Source of the DNA: Terriglobia bacterium
GTDB lineage: Bacteria > Acidobacteriota > Terriglobia > 20CM-2-55-15
Length of the DNA: 64,000 nt
Reading direction: 5' to 3'
Assembly: GCA_036496425.1 (NCBI GenBank)
Contig: DASXLG010000020.1
Span: forward strand, 1 to 64,000
Both the position numbers and the translations under genes were made by a program. Positions 7,848-16,471 of the stretch are shown piece after piece. Under the pieces are notes generated by a model that did no database searches, had not been told where the DNA came from, and worked only from the letters and a program-made list of their open reading frames with translations. How positions within the stretch are numbered: the stretch's first letter is position 1; the number at the start of each line of letters is the position of its first letter.

Positions 7848-9377
7848 ATGCACTATCGATCGCCTGAAACCGGATTCGCCCTGGTTCTCGCCTTGATCCT
7901 GACGCTGGTCGTGTCCGTGATGGGCGCGTCCGTTATGTTTCTTTCCCAGACTGAAACGCTGTCGAGCCTGAATTACGAGATGATGACGCAGGCGCGCTAC
8001 GGAGCCGAATCCGGCCTCAACACGGCGGCCAATTACCTGGTGAATACTTATACAGCGCCGATATCGGGCGGAGCGGATGACATCGCCAACTATGACATGA
8101 CGAAGTCGCCTGTTCAGTACAACGGCGTGGCAGTCGTTTTGTCGGCATCCACCAGCTCGAACTACCCCGTCGCGTCTGTCAAGACGGCATTTTCGAACGC
8201 CGCGCAAGGCACTGTTGTCGCGGGACAGACCACAATGAACTATACAGCCACGGCAACGCTGGTCGCGATGAGCCAGGTAACGACGGCAGCCGGTCCGACC
8301 ACAGTGCAAACATGGAGCATCACGGCGGATGGCACGATCAGCGGAGGGCGAAGCGCCCAGGAAGAGGTGAGCAGCATCGTCGAGCGCCAGGTGACTTGGG
8401 CACAGGCCGCAGGCGAGAATTACGCCATGTTCGCCACCGCCAACGGATGCGGCTCTCTAACTATGTCCGGCGGGGTTACGATTGGCAGTTATGACTCCGC
8501 GCACGCGACCATAAGTGGCGGAGCTGTCGTTCCGGATACCTATGGTGGCGATATCGGATCGAATGGAAACTTGAACGAAAGCGGCGGCGCCACCGTCCAC
8601 GGAACCATGTCCACCCCGCGTTCAGGCGTCGGCAATTGTTCAAGCGGGGGCGTGGACGCATGGAGCGACAGTGGCGGCGCTACGGTCACAGGCTGCAGTA
8701 CCTCTGCTACGTCCTGCGTCTCAGGTGGCCTCGTCCACCTGTCCCAGGCTGTCAGTTTGGCTGCTCCGTCAACGCCGAACCCGGAGCCTCCAACCACAAA
8801 CCTGAGCATCACGAGCACTACGACGTGTACGTCACTGGGCATCAGCGGCTGCACCGGAACGGCCGGAAACCTGGTTTTCGCTCCAGGATCCTATGGCAAT
8901 ATCAGCCTTTCGGGAGGAGCGAAACTCACGATCAGCGGCGGAGCGTATACAATCAACAGCATCAGCGTCTCCGGAGGTGCTGCCCTGACGGTCAATGCCA
9001 CGGGTAGTACGCCGGCGATCGTCACTATCGCGGGCCAGAGTAAAACCACTCCTCTCAGCTTCAGCGGCGGAGGCATTACAAACGTCAACGCCAGCAACGT
9101 CCCTACGCCGACCAAACTGCAATTTCTTTACGCCGGAACCGGCACGCTTAGTCTATCGGGCGGCACGCAAACGGCTGGCACGGTATACGCTCCAAACGCG
9201 GCGATCAGTCTATCGGGAGGGGCGCGGTGGTATGGAAGCATCTCCGGCGCGACGATAAGCGACTCGGGTGGAACAGCCATTTACTATGACCGCGAATTGG
9301 GCAACCCCGGCGCTGGCTCGCCCATAGCAACTGTCGGCAATTTCATGATGAACTCGTTCAGCTGGTCCAGATTCTGA
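7848..9377 (+). CDS. PilX-like pilus protein with a long SGG-repeat beta domain
   Basis: A 509-residue protein starting at the ATG at 7848 (GGAGG eight bases upstream; the ATG at 7833 is too close to the pilW stop). Residues 8-60 match the PilX N-terminal region: FALVLALILTLVVSVMGASV, then Gln/Thr/Glu-rich helix and GAESGLN. PilX proteins lack the canonical cleavage Glu. From about residue 200 to the end there are about a dozen spaced Ser-Gly-Gly turns (SMSGGV, TISGGA, DSGGAT, LSGGAK, SLSGGT, SLSGGAR) alternating with short hydrophobic strands, the pattern of a right-handed beta-helix or a polymer-forming (bactofilin-like) solenoid. It probably presents this domain at the pilus tip or on the cell surface. 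No PilY1 gene follows. Confidence 0.75.
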   Translation: MHYRSPETGFALVLALILTLVVSVMGASVMFLSQTETLSSLNYEMMTQARYGAESGLNTAANYLVNTYTAPISGGADDIANYDMTKSPVQYNGVAVVLSASTSSNYPVASVKTAFSNAAQGTVVAGQTTMNYTATATLVAMSQVTTAAGPTTVQTWSITADGTISGGRSAQEEVSSIVERQVTWAQAAGENYAMFATANGCGSLTMSGGVTIGSYDSAHATISGGAVVPDTYGGDIGSNGNLNESGGATVHGTMSTPRSGVGNCSSGGVDAWSDSGGATVTGCSTSATSCVSGGLVHLSQAVSLAAPSTPNPEPPTTNLSITSTTTCTSLGISGCTGTAGNLVFAPGSYGNISLSGGAKLTISGGAYTINSISVSGGAALTVNATGSTPAIVTIAGQSKTTPLSFSGGGITNVNASNVPTPTKLQFLYAGTGTLSLSGGTQTAGTVYAPNAAISLSGGARWYGSISGATISDSGGTAIYYDRELGNPGAGSPIATVGNFMMNSFSWSRF

Positions 9378-9427
9378 AATTTTCCCAGCCGCGGGGTACA
9401 AGCCGATATCCCGAGTAGAATTGTGTC

Positions 9428-9748
9428 ATGAAGACGATATTGCTTCTGGCTATATCCAGCGTTTTCATGACATTTGCATGGTACGGCCATCTGCGTTTCC
9501 GGGAATCGTCATTATGGATGGCGATCTTGGTCAGCTGGTTGATCGCGTTCGCGGAATATTGTTTTCAGCCCGCCAACCGCGTCGGCTCCTATGAATTTTC
9601 ACCAGCGCAGTTAAAGACCATCCAGGAAGTCATCACGTTGATCGTCTTCTCGATCTTTTCGGTGACTTATCTTGGCGCTCAATTCCGCTGTAATCATGTG
9701 GCCGCCTTCGCGTTCATTCATCGGCGCGGTCTTTTTCATGTTTTATGA
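9428..9748 (+). CDS. DUF486 (DMT-like) membrane protein with 3' frameshift
   Basis: A 106-codon frame with four hydrophobic segments and the DUF486 hallmark YEFSPAQLKTIQEVITL. The family normally ends in a fourth helix of the type AFIIGAVFFMF. Here the last dozen codons are out of frame after Phe-Ile. Dropping the C at 9719 restores IIGAVFFMFYE and a stop at 9750-9752. The annotated frame is therefore either a sequencing or assembly error or a recent one-base insertion. The restored gene would overlap the GNAT start (9745) by eight bases. The function of the family is unknown. Confidence 0.7.
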   Translation: MKTILLLAISSVFMTFAWYGHLRFRESSLWMAILVSWLIAFAEYCFQPANRVGSYEFSPAQLKTIQEVITLIVFSIFSVTYLGAQFRCNHVAAFAFIHRRGLFHVL

Positions 9749-10233
9749 ATGACGCTGTCGAGCTGATTCCTGCCGAGCGCGCTTCCGACATCGCGAACAT
9801 ACGCGCCCTGTTTGTCGAATACGCGAGATCCCTGGATTTCGATCTCTGTTTTCAAAGCTTCGATCAGGAATTGCTCGATCTGCCCGGTCAATACGCTCCC
9901 CCGCGCGGCCGGCTGATTTTATGCCGCGCCGCCGGAACCTCCGCAGGGTGCATCGCTTTGAAGCCGCTGCCAGACGGATTCTGTGAAATGAAACGCCTGT
10001 TCGTGCGGCCCGAGTTTCGGGGAAAAGGGATCGCGCTCAAGCTTGCATCGAAGATCATCGAAGAAGCCAGACAGATCGGCTACTCCGCCATGCGGCTCGA
10101 TACCATCGCCGGCAAAATGGCGGCTGCCATCGCGCTCTACCGCAGACTGGGATTCAGGCAGATCCCGCCGTATTACGACAATCCCATACCGAACGCCGCA
10201 TACTTCGAGCTTGAACTCAGTTCTAAAAGCTAA
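9745..10233 (+). CDS. GNAT family N-acetyltransferase
   Basis: A 162-residue single-domain GCN5-related acetyltransferase. The acetyl-CoA pyrophosphate loop is visible as RPEFRGKGIALKLASKIIEEA (starting near residue 90), preceded by the strand CEMKRLFV and followed by GYSAMRLDTI and ALYRRLGF, the standard motif order. The substrate cannot be told from the sequence. Its start overlaps the (frame-restored) DUF486 gene and its stop overlaps the stop of the convergent OpuB-like gene by four bases. Confidence 0.85.
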   Translation: MNDAVELIPAERASDIANIRALFVEYARSLDFDLCFQSFDQELLDLPGQYAPPRGRLILCRAAGTSAGCIALKPLPDGFCEMKRLFVRPEFRGKGIALKLASKIIEEARQIGYSAMRLDTIAGKMAAAIALYRRLGFRQIPPYYDNPIPNAAYFELELSSKS

Positions 10234-11711
10234 TTCTTGTCGAGAAAATCCCGGACAACATCTTTAACATCACGGTGTTCGCCGTCGACCGCGTAGTTCA
10301 TTTTCCGCATCTGCTCGTCGGAAATCTTCCCGCCCAGTTGCCTTAAGGCCTCGCGAACTTCAGGATGTTTCATCACGACGGCGTCGCGTATGACGGGGGC
10401 GGCGTCGTACGGCGCAAAGTAGTGCTTATCGTCCTCAAGGACGGTCAAGCCCAACGCGTTGATCAGTCCGTCGGTGGAGTTACCTGCAATGAAGTCCACC
10501 TGGTGTTCTGCAGCCGCCTTGTAGGTCAAGCCGAGATCCATGACTCGCGGCGCCGCCGGAAAGCGCAGGTTGTAGATCTTCGCAAGCCCGGGGTACCCGT
10601 CTTCCCGCTCCATGAATTCATATCCGAATCCGGCAACCCACTTCGATGTGTGGGGAGCGGCATCCGAAATCGTTTTTAGCCCCAGGCGCTGAGCGTCATC
10701 CTTGCGAACAATGATCGCGAATGTGTCATTGAAGCCGAGCTGTTCCGTCCACTCGAGGGCGAATCGAGACTGATATGCGCTCCCCACAGCTTCATAAACA
10801 TTGCGAGAATCGGTAGACGGAGGGAGCTTCAGGATGGCCGTCAACGCCGTCCCGGTATATTCGACGTATGTATCGATCTGGCCTGCAATCAGCGCGTCAT
10901 GACACACAAGGGTGCCGCCCAGATTCAGGCGCCGGTCGACCGGCAGGTGTGTCTTACGTTCGATCTGTTGAGCAACGAGTTCGCCAAGGATGACCTGCTC
11001 GGTGAAATTCTTCGATCCTACAACAATGCGGTCGGGGTGCGAACAGGACACCAGCGAAACACACAGCAACACGACGCACAATAATTTTGAAAACCTCCGC
11101 TCGACCGCCCCGAGTCCGAAATCGGCGATCAATGCCAGGCCCGCAGCCGGAATTGCACCGGCAAGAATCACCCGGCTATCCACCATCGAAACGCCGCGGA
11201 AGATATACATGCCGAGGCCGCCCGCTCCTATAGCCGCCGCGATTGTCGCCACGCCAACCGCGATGACTGTCGCGACGCGGATGCCCGCAAAAATGACACC
11301 GAGCGAGAGTGGGATTTCCACCTTCCATAGAAGTTGCGCGTCCGTCATTCCCATCCCGCGTCCAGCCTCGCGTATCGCCGGATCGACGCCCGAGATACCG
11401 ATGAATGTGTTCCGGATAATGGGAAGCAAAGAATACAGCACCAACGCGACGATCGCCGTCCGCGCTCCGATCCCGCCGATAAAGGGCAGTGGAATCAGAA
11501 ATCCAAAAAGCGCCAGACTGGGCACCGTCTGAACGACGTTGGCGACGGTCATGATCGGGCGGCTGAGCCTGGTATGCCGCGTCATTATGATTCCAAGCGG
11601 CAATCCAATTCCGGTTGCGATCGCAATTGAGACGCCAACCATCACGAGATGTTCGAGAGTGAGCTGGAACATCTCGGCCCGGTGCGTCCACATGAAATCG
11701 AGAACGTTCAT
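10230..11711 (-). CDS. OpuC/OpuB-type osmolyte ABC permease fused to substrate-binding domain
   Basis: A 493-residue protein. Residues 1-210 form the permease with about six helices and the EAA-type loop EAGRGMGMTDAQLLWKVEIP. Residues about 228-493 form a periplasmic glycine betaine/choline/carnitine-type binding domain, recognisable by VVGSKNFTEQVILGEL and GGTLVCHDALIAGQIDTYVEYTGTAL. A hydrophobic segment, LLCVVLLCVSLVSC, joins the two. Such permease-binding protein fusions are known in the OpuB/OpuC/ProW-ProX families. The start overlaps the stop of the ATPase gene (ATGA), so the two are one operon importing a quaternary-amine osmolyte; the exact ligand is not predictable. Confidence 0.88.
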   Translation of the reverse strand: MNVLDFMWTHRAEMFQLTLEHLVMVGVSIAIATGIGLPLGIIMTRHTRLSRPIMTVANVVQTVPSLALFGFLIPLPFIGGIGARTAIVALVLYSLLPIIRNTFIGISGVDPAIREAGRGMGMTDAQLLWKVEIPLSLGVIFAGIRVATVIAVGVATIAAAIGAGGLGMYIFRGVSMVDSRVILAGAIPAAGLALIADFGLGAVERRFSKLLCVVLLCVSLVSCSHPDRIVVGSKNFTEQVILGELVAQQIERKTHLPVDRRLNLGGTLVCHDALIAGQIDTYVEYTGTALTAILKLPPSTDSRNVYEAVGSAYQSRFALEWTEQLGFNDTFAIIVRKDDAQRLGLKTISDAAPHTSKWVAGFGYEFMEREDGYPGLAKIYNLRFPAAPRVMDLGLTYKAAAEHQVDFIAGNSTDGLINALGLTVLEDDKHYFAPYDAAPVIRDAVVMKHPEVREALRQLGGKISDEQMRKMNYAVDGEHRDVKDVVRDFLDKN

Positions 11712-12439
11712 GCGTATGCCTCCGCGAAGGCCCGGGCCTCGGGATGATCGAGGTGGTGAAATTCGCCTGCCGGCACGAGCGCGACCAGACTGCCGTCTTT
11801 CATCAGGCCGATCCGGTCTCCGAGGATAAAAGCTTCACGCACGTCGTGAGTCACGAACAGCATGGTTTTGCCGAGACGCTTCTGCAGTGCCCGGAATTCT
11901 TTCTGGATTTCCGACCGCGTAATGGGATCCAACGCTCCAAACGGTTCATCGAGAAGCAGGATAGACGGATCTGCCGCGAGTGCACGCGCAACGCCGACCC
12001 GCTGGCGTTGACCGCCGGAAAGCTCGCGCGGCAGCCGGGCGGCGAAACGAGCGGGCTCCAGTCCGACAAGCGAGAGCATTTCATCGACCCGCGAAGTTAT
12101 TTTTTCAGCCGGCCAGGCCTCCAGCGACGGCACCAGGGCAACATTGCGCGCCACGGTAAAGTGAGGAAACAGGCCGATTTCCTGGATGACATAACCGATG
12201 CGGCGGCGCAGACGAATCGGTTCCCAATCCGTCGTCTTGCGTCCTTCGATCAGAACCTCGCCGGCAGTGGGCTCCAGAAGCCGGTTCACCAGCTTCAGGG
12301 TTGTCGTTTTACCGGATCCGCTTCTGCCCAGCAGAACCACGGTTTCGCCGGCCTCGACCTTGAATGAAACGCCCTCGACCAGGGCCCGGCCGCCGAGCGC
12401 ATAGCCTACATTGCGGAACTCCACGACTGGAGACGCCAT
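11708..12439 (-). CDS. Osmolyte ABC importer ATPase (OpuCA/ProV-like)
   Basis: A 243-residue ABC ATPase: Walker A GRSGSGKTT at 38-46, Q-loop VIQEIGLFPH, signature LSGGQRQRVGVARAL, Walker B ILLLDEPFGALD and switch VTHD. It has no C-terminal CBS pair, unlike full-length OpuCA or ProV. The frame stays open upstream to 13579 because it runs antisense to the alanine racemase gene. The real start is taken at the ATG at 12439, where homology to ABC ATPases begins (SPVVEFRNVGYALGG). No strong ribosome binding site is visible. It is coupled to the downstream permease fusion. Confidence 0.88.
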   Translation of the reverse strand: MASPVVEFRNVGYALGGRALVEGVSFKVEAGETVVLLGRSGSGKTTTLKLVNRLLEPTAGEVLIEGRKTTDWEPIRLRRRIGYVIQEIGLFPHFTVARNVALVPSLEAWPAEKITSRVDEMLSLVGLEPARFAARLPRELSGGQRQRVGVARALAADPSILLLDEPFGALDPITRSEIQKEFRALQKRLGKTMLFVTHDVREAFILGDRIGLMKDGSLVALVPAGEFHHLDHPEARAFAEAYA

Positions 12440-12479
12440 GTGGTGGAGTGTATCAAACGGAGTCGCACAAAGAGTCGTC

Positions 12480-12528
12480 GTGAGCGACCCCCTGCCGCCC
12501 GCTTCGCGGGCGGCAGGGGGTCGCTCAC
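12480..12528. repeat. Perfect GC-rich hairpin between divergent genes
   Basis: Two perfectly complementary 23-base arms (12480-12502 and 12506-12528) flank the triplet TTC. It lies between the divergent starts of the ABC ATPase (12439) and alanine racemase (12560). There is no T-run, so it is not a classical terminator. It could be a dispersed palindrome, or form a leader structure at either gene. Confidence 0.8.
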
Positions 12529-12559
12529 ACACCATGTTGAAACCCGTATAATCGAATTC

Positions 12560-13687
12560 ATGTTGTCCTGGGTTGAAATCGACGCGTCGCGGCTTCGCAG
12601 CAACATCGACGCATTCCGGAGCGCCACTCCGACGGGTACGTCGATCATGGCCGTCGTCAAGGCAAACGCATATGGTCACGGTCTCGGCGTAACGGCTCCG
12701 ATTGCGGCCGAACGGGCGGACTGGCTTGGCGTCAACTCCATCGACGAGGCGCTCACCATCACGGAAGCCGGTATCCGGAAGCCCGTGGCTATTCTGGGAC
12801 ACACACCGCTCGATCAACTCGAAGCAGTGGCGCGGAACGGTTACCGCCAGGTTCTTTATCGGCTGGACGTTGCCAAGGCGTTGTCGGATTCTGCCCAGAA
12901 ACTTGGAACCATGGCGCGCGTTCACCTCAAAATCGAAACCGGCACAAACCGGCAAGGCGTCGGACTGAACGACCTTCCAGGCTTTATCGCCGAAGTTGCA
13001 AAACTGCCCGGCATTGAAATTGAAGGTGTATACACCCATTTCGCCAATATCGAAGACACGCTCGACCCGTCGTTCGCAGAATCCCAGACCCGAAAGTTCA
13101 GGGATGCTTTGACCATTCTGGAAAGCGCGGGCGTCCGTCCGCAACAGATCCACGCGTCCGCGACGGCCGGTACGTTGCTTTATCCCGACATGGCATTCAC
13201 GATGGTGCGCGTTGGCATCGGAATATACGGCATCTGGCCGTCGCGCGAAACCCAGCTGGCCGCGCGCGAGCGGGGCAAGCGGCTCGCACTTTTGCCCGTG
13301 CTTACGTGGAAGACGCGTGTCGCTCAGGTAAAGCAGGTCGAGACCGGCGAGTATGTGGGATACGGCCTGACGTTTCGCGCAAGCCGTCCGATGAAACTGG
13401 TGGTTCTTCCGATAGGCTATTACGACGGCTACGATCGCAAATTGTCCAACTCCGGGCGCGCGCTGATCCATGGACAGCCGGCTCCGATCATCGGACGCGT
13501 TGCGATGAATATGACGATGCTGGATGTCACCGATATCGGCGCTCAACTCGACGATGAAGTCGTCCTGCTGGGCCGGCAAGGCAATTCGGAAATCCGAGCC
13601 GAAGAATTGGCGGAGAAAATCGGCTCGATTCCCTACGAAGTCGTCACGCGGATCAATCCGCTGATACCGCGGATTAAAACCGGTTAG
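12560..13687 (+). CDS. alr: Alanine racemase
   Basis: A 375-residue PLP enzyme converting L- to D-alanine for peptidoglycan. The start is the ATG at 12560, giving MLSWVEIDASRLRSN, the normal N-terminus of the family; the frame runs open upstream only through the hairpin. Lys34 in AVVKANAYGHG is the PLP lysine, and Tyr268 in YVGYGLTFR fits the second catalytic base. RVGIGIYG and IGRVAMNMTMLDVT are also conserved. The length fits the family (about 360-380). It stands alone, divergent from the osmolyte importer. Confidence 0.95.
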   Translation: MLSWVEIDASRLRSNIDAFRSATPTGTSIMAVVKANAYGHGLGVTAPIAAERADWLGVNSIDEALTITEAGIRKPVAILGHTPLDQLEAVARNGYRQVLYRLDVAKALSDSAQKLGTMARVHLKIETGTNRQGVGLNDLPGFIAEVAKLPGIEIEGVYTHFANIEDTLDPSFAESQTRKFRDALTILESAGVRPQQIHASATAGTLLYPDMAFTMVRVGIGIYGIWPSRETQLAARERGKRLALLPVLTWKTRVAQVKQVETGEYVGYGLTFRASRPMKLVVLPIGYYDGYDRKLSNSGRALIHGQPAPIIGRVAMNMTMLDVTDIGAQLDDEVVLLGRQGNSEIRAEELAEKIGSIPYEVVTRINPLIPRIKTG

Positions 13688-13701
13688 AAACCATTTATTC
13701 C

Positions 13702-14175
13702 TTAAGCCTTCAGCCAGTGATATTTCCCGCGAAAGTACAGCAACGGATGATCGGGCTGCAATAATTCCGCATTATCCACCTCACCCAGGAATATCAGGTG
13801 ATCGCCTCCCTCATAAACCTGCATGACCTTGCATTCCATGGCAGCGAGAGAGCTCTTGATCAGAGGCATTCCCAATGGCCCATCGAAGTAAACCGCCGGC
13901 GGCCGCTCCGCATCCTTTTTAGCGAATATCCGTGAGACGTCTTCCTGATGTTCGGACAGGATGCTGATGCCGAAGTGTTTCGAATCCCTGAACCATTGGA
14001 GACCGCTTAATTTGTGATCCAGGCAAACCAGAACGAGCACCGGATTCAGAGAAACGGAGGTAAATGAATTGACGGTCAAGCCATACGGTTTGCCGTCCTG
14101 ATCGCGGGTCGTCACGACCGTGATGCCCGTCGCGAAGTTGCCCATTACTTGTCGAAATTGATCTGAACCAACCAT
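13702..14175 (-). CDS. Flavin reductase-like (FMN-binding split barrel) protein
   Basis: A 157-residue protein of the flavin reductase domain family, starting at MVGSDQFRQVMGNFATGITVVTT. The frame extends upstream into the divergent VWA gene, but homology begins at the ATG at 14175. Recognisable blocks are GKPYGLTVNSFTSVSLNPVL, FGISILSEHQEDVSRIFA and GDHLIFLGEVDNAEL, the NAD(P)H:flavin oxidoreductase pattern. It would supply reduced flavin to a monooxygenase or act as a general flavin reductase; no monooxygenase partner is in the window. Convergent with alr, 14 bases between the stops. Confidence 0.88.
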   Translation of the reverse strand: MVGSDQFRQVMGNFATGITVVTTRDQDGKPYGLTVNSFTSVSLNPVLVLVCLDHKLSGLQWFRDSKHFGISILSEHQEDVSRIFAKKDAERPPAVYFDGPLGMPLIKSSLAAMECKVMQVYEGGDHLIFLGEVDNAELLQPDHPLLYFRGKYHWLKA

Positions 14176-14211
14176 AGGGGCCGTATGATAACATCCGCCA
14201 GCGAGAATCAC

Positions 14212-15174
14212 ATGAGACGCCGGTTTTACGTATTGGCAGTCTTCGCAGCGGTAACGGCCGCAACGGTTATCAGGGCTCAAGTGCGGGTCGACGTCCGGCT
14301 CGTCAATGTCATTGCCACCGTCACGGACACGCACGGGAGATACGTATCCAACCTTGCCGCGAACGACTTCACTCTCGAAGAAGACGGTAACGTTCAGGCA
14401 ATTTCACACTTCAGCCAGGATCAGGAAGTGCCCGTCAGCGTGGGCGTCCTTCTCGATACAAGCGGCAGCATGGACCGGAAAATCCGGACGGCCGTCGATT
14501 CCGTCGATCGTTTCATCCACAGGATCCGCCAGGACGACGAAATATTCCTGATCACGTTTTCGGGCCAGGCGGTTTTACGTCAGGACTTCACCGATAATCG
14601 CGACAAACTCTCGCAGGCATTGCGCCACATCACGCCGACCGGCGGCACCGCTCTGTACGATGCATTGAATGAAGGTCTCACCAAGCTGCGATCGGCGCAC
14701 CACAGCAAGCGGGCGTTGCTGGTGATCACTGACGGCCAGGACACCGCCAGCGTGTCGAAGCTCGAACATGCTGTGCAAGCGATTCGCGCTTCGGAGGTGC
14801 TGGTTTATCCGATTGGAATTTCCTCCCTGACGTATGCCGGGAACAGTTCGCCGCCGTCAATTAAGGCGGTCTCAGCGCTGATGTTTACAAAAAAGACTTC
14901 GGAGAGCCGAAGGGACGATGTCGACTTGAATGTGCTTCGAACCCTTGCCGAAAGCAGCGGCGGACGCCCGTTCCTGCTCGCCGAAAGCTTCAGCGGCCGC
15001 GGAGCTCAAATCGAAAAGGTTCTCGATGTCATCGCGGACGAACTGCGCAGCCAATACACGCTCGGCTTCTATCCTGCCCGGCCGGACGACGGACGCTATC
15101 ATCAGCTCCACGTTAGAGTCCGCACCGGCGATCAGGTCCGCGCGCGGCGCGGATACATCGCGACGGCGTCGTAA
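14212..15174 (+). CDS. Secreted VWFA-related protein (acidobacterial type)
   Basis: A 320-residue protein. An N-terminal signal peptide (RRRFYVLAVFAAVTAATVIRAQ) is followed by the strand VRLVNVIATVTDTHGRYVSNL and then a von Willebrand A domain with the metal site DTSGSM (Asp82, Ser84, Ser86), Thr in PTGGTALYDAL and Asp in ITDGQD. The order matches the VWFA-related domain family first described in acidobacteria. It likely binds a protein ligand at the cell surface in a divalent-metal-dependent manner. The ATG at 14212 is preferred over 14185 because it begins the signal peptide. Confidence 0.85.
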   Translation: MRRRFYVLAVFAAVTAATVIRAQVRVDVRLVNVIATVTDTHGRYVSNLAANDFTLEEDGNVQAISHFSQDQEVPVSVGVLLDTSGSMDRKIRTAVDSVDRFIHRIRQDDEIFLITFSGQAVLRQDFTDNRDKLSQALRHITPTGGTALYDALNEGLTKLRSAHHSKRALLVITDGQDTASVSKLEHAVQAIRASEVLVYPIGISSLTYAGNSSPPSIKAVSALMFTKKTSESRRDDVDLNVLRTLAESSGGRPFLLAESFSGRGAQIEKVLDVIADELRSQYTLGFYPARPDDGRYHQLHVRVRTGDQVRARRGYIATAS

Positions 15175-15184
15175 CCCTGCGCGC

Positions 15185-15859
15185 CTACAGGTTCTTCACA
15201 ACACGAAACCCGTAATCCGTGTAGGCAAACTGCGGCGGCAGACTGCTGCGATGCGCAGCGCGCGAAGCCTTGATCTGGTGGCGCCACGAGCCGCCTCGCG
15301 AAACGCGCCGCGTTCCTGCTTCCGGACCGGTTGGATTCCGCTCGGGCGAGGACGCGTAATACTCCGCGGAGTACCAGTCCGTACACCATTCATGAACATT
15401 GTCCCCGATATTGAACAGGCCGTATCCATTGGGATGCCATTCCGCAACACGGCGCGGCCCCTTCCAGGTATGGGCGTTAAAGTATTCGATGGTGTCGGGC
15501 GTTTCATTCCCCCAGGCATACTCGCTGTCCTCGCGCCCTCCCCGGCATGCCTTTTCCCATTCCGCTTCTGTTGGAAGCCGGTATTCCTGCCCTTTCCTTC
15601 TCGAAAACCACTCGCAATAGGCAACTGCGGCAAACCAACTCACACCAACCACGGGTTGGCCGGGATCGGCAAAAACGGAACTGGACCAGCCGGAAGGTTC
15701 GGCGTAGCCGGTATCCGATAAGAAGCATTCATACTCGCGGCGGGTGGCAGCGGTTTCCGCGATTTCGAATGCATCCAGCCAGACGCGGTGCCGGGGACTC
15801 TCCCAGGAATAACGGTTGTCCGAACCCATCCAGAACCAACCTTGAGGAATCAAAACCAT
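15185..15859 (-). CDS. FGE/SUMF1-fold protein lacking the catalytic cysteines
   Basis: A 224-residue single-domain protein with the formylglycine-generating enzyme fold: IPQGWFWMGS, RLPTEAEWEKACRGG, YGLFNIGDNVHEWCTDW, RVSRGGSWRHQ and YGFRVV. In true formylglycine-generating enzymes two cysteines lie in the segment after GGSW; here that segment (QIKASRAAHRSSLPP) has none. It is therefore unlikely to be a sulfatase activator by the known copper mechanism. It may be a regulatory or ligand-binding member of the fold. No signal peptide is visible. It converges with the VWA gene, 10 bases apart. Confidence 0.82.
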   Translation of the reverse strand: MVLIPQGWFWMGSDNRYSWESPRHRVWLDAFEIAETAATRREYECFLSDTGYAEPSGWSSSVFADPGQPVVGVSWFAAVAYCEWFSRRKGQEYRLPTEAEWEKACRGGREDSEYAWGNETPDTIEYFNAHTWKGPRRVAEWHPNGYGLFNIGDNVHEWCTDWYSAEYYASSPERNPTGPEAGTRRVSRGGSWRHQIKASRAAHRSSLPPQFAYTDYGFRVVKNL

Positions 15860-15940
15860 ATATTTGAATCGTAGTGCAATCAGTCTCCGCTTAAGTTAGT
15901 ATTGCCCCACCTGGAAACAAAAACAGCCCGGAGGAGTCTT

Positions 15941-16375
15941 ATGGGTCTTCTGAGAATTGCTCGTACGCCCCTCGTGACGGTGAACCCCAATACAACCGTT
16001 ATGGAAGCGGTTCGGATCATGGACACGGAAAGGATCGGCGCCGTCGCTGTGACTCAAGACGGCCGCCTTATCGGTATGTTCAGCGAGCGCGACTTGATGC
16101 TGCGCGTAGTATCCGAACGACAAGAGCCCGCGCGAATTCTAATTCAAGACGTCATGACCTCGCCGGTCGAAACCATTCATCGCGATTCAACGGCAGATGA
16201 AGCTCTGAAACTCATGCTCGAAAAGCACATCCGCCATCTGCCGATCGTCGACCGCGACGGCAAGCTCGCAGGAATGATTTCGATGAGAAGCCTTCTGCAC
16301 GACAAGATCGCAGAGCTTACCGATCAGCTCGATTCACTGGAAGCGTACTTCACCGCTGATGGAGTCGGCGGTTAG
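15941..16375 (+). CDS. Two-CBS-domain protein
   Basis: A 144-residue protein made of a CBS pair: residues about 10-62 (VNPNTTVMEAVRIMDTERIGAVAV) and 72-128 (DVMTSPVETIHRDSTADEALKLM, then HIRHLPIVD). The start at the ATG at 15941 has GGAGG five bases upstream, while the earlier TTG at 15902 has none. CBS pairs bind adenosyl nucleotides and often act as energy or redox sensors. No attached effector domain is present. The stop codon coincides with the first bases of the palindrome at 16375-16471. Confidence 0.88.
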   Translation: MGLLRIARTPLVTVNPNTTVMEAVRIMDTERIGAVAVTQDGRLIGMFSERDLMLRVVSERQEPARILIQDVMTSPVETIHRDSTADEALKLMLEKHIRHLPIVDRDGKLAGMISMRSLLHDKIAELTDQLDSLEAYFTADGVGG

Positions 16376-16471
16376 TTAAGTCCATTGCACCATCGCATCA
16401 TTGGAAGTTTTTGCAGTTCTAAATTTGAAATGCAGAAACCTCGAATGATGCAATGGTGCAATAGACTTAAC
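16375..16471. repeat. Imperfect 41-bp-arm inverted repeat (family A/B, copy 1)
   Basis: Arms 16375-16415 and 16431-16471 pair over 41 positions with about five mismatches around a 15-base centre. The arm sequence (TTGCACCAT, GCATCATT, GTTTCTGCA words) is shared with the perfect palindrome at 29724-29807, so both are copies of one element. It lies between convergent genes and contains the stop codon of the M48 gene (16467-16469). No T-tract is present. Confidence 0.85.

Noticed and set aside
12440-13579. Upstream extension of the ABC ATPase frame through the alr region, and of alr through the hairpin
   Set aside because: Homology begins at the internal ATGs (12439 on minus, 12560 on plus); the extensions are antisense or palindrome sequence.
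16375-16471. Bidirectional intrinsic terminator between the CBS and M48 genes
   Set aside because: There is a stem but no T-tract on either strand, and the same element occurs elsewhere, so it is classed as a dispersed repeat.
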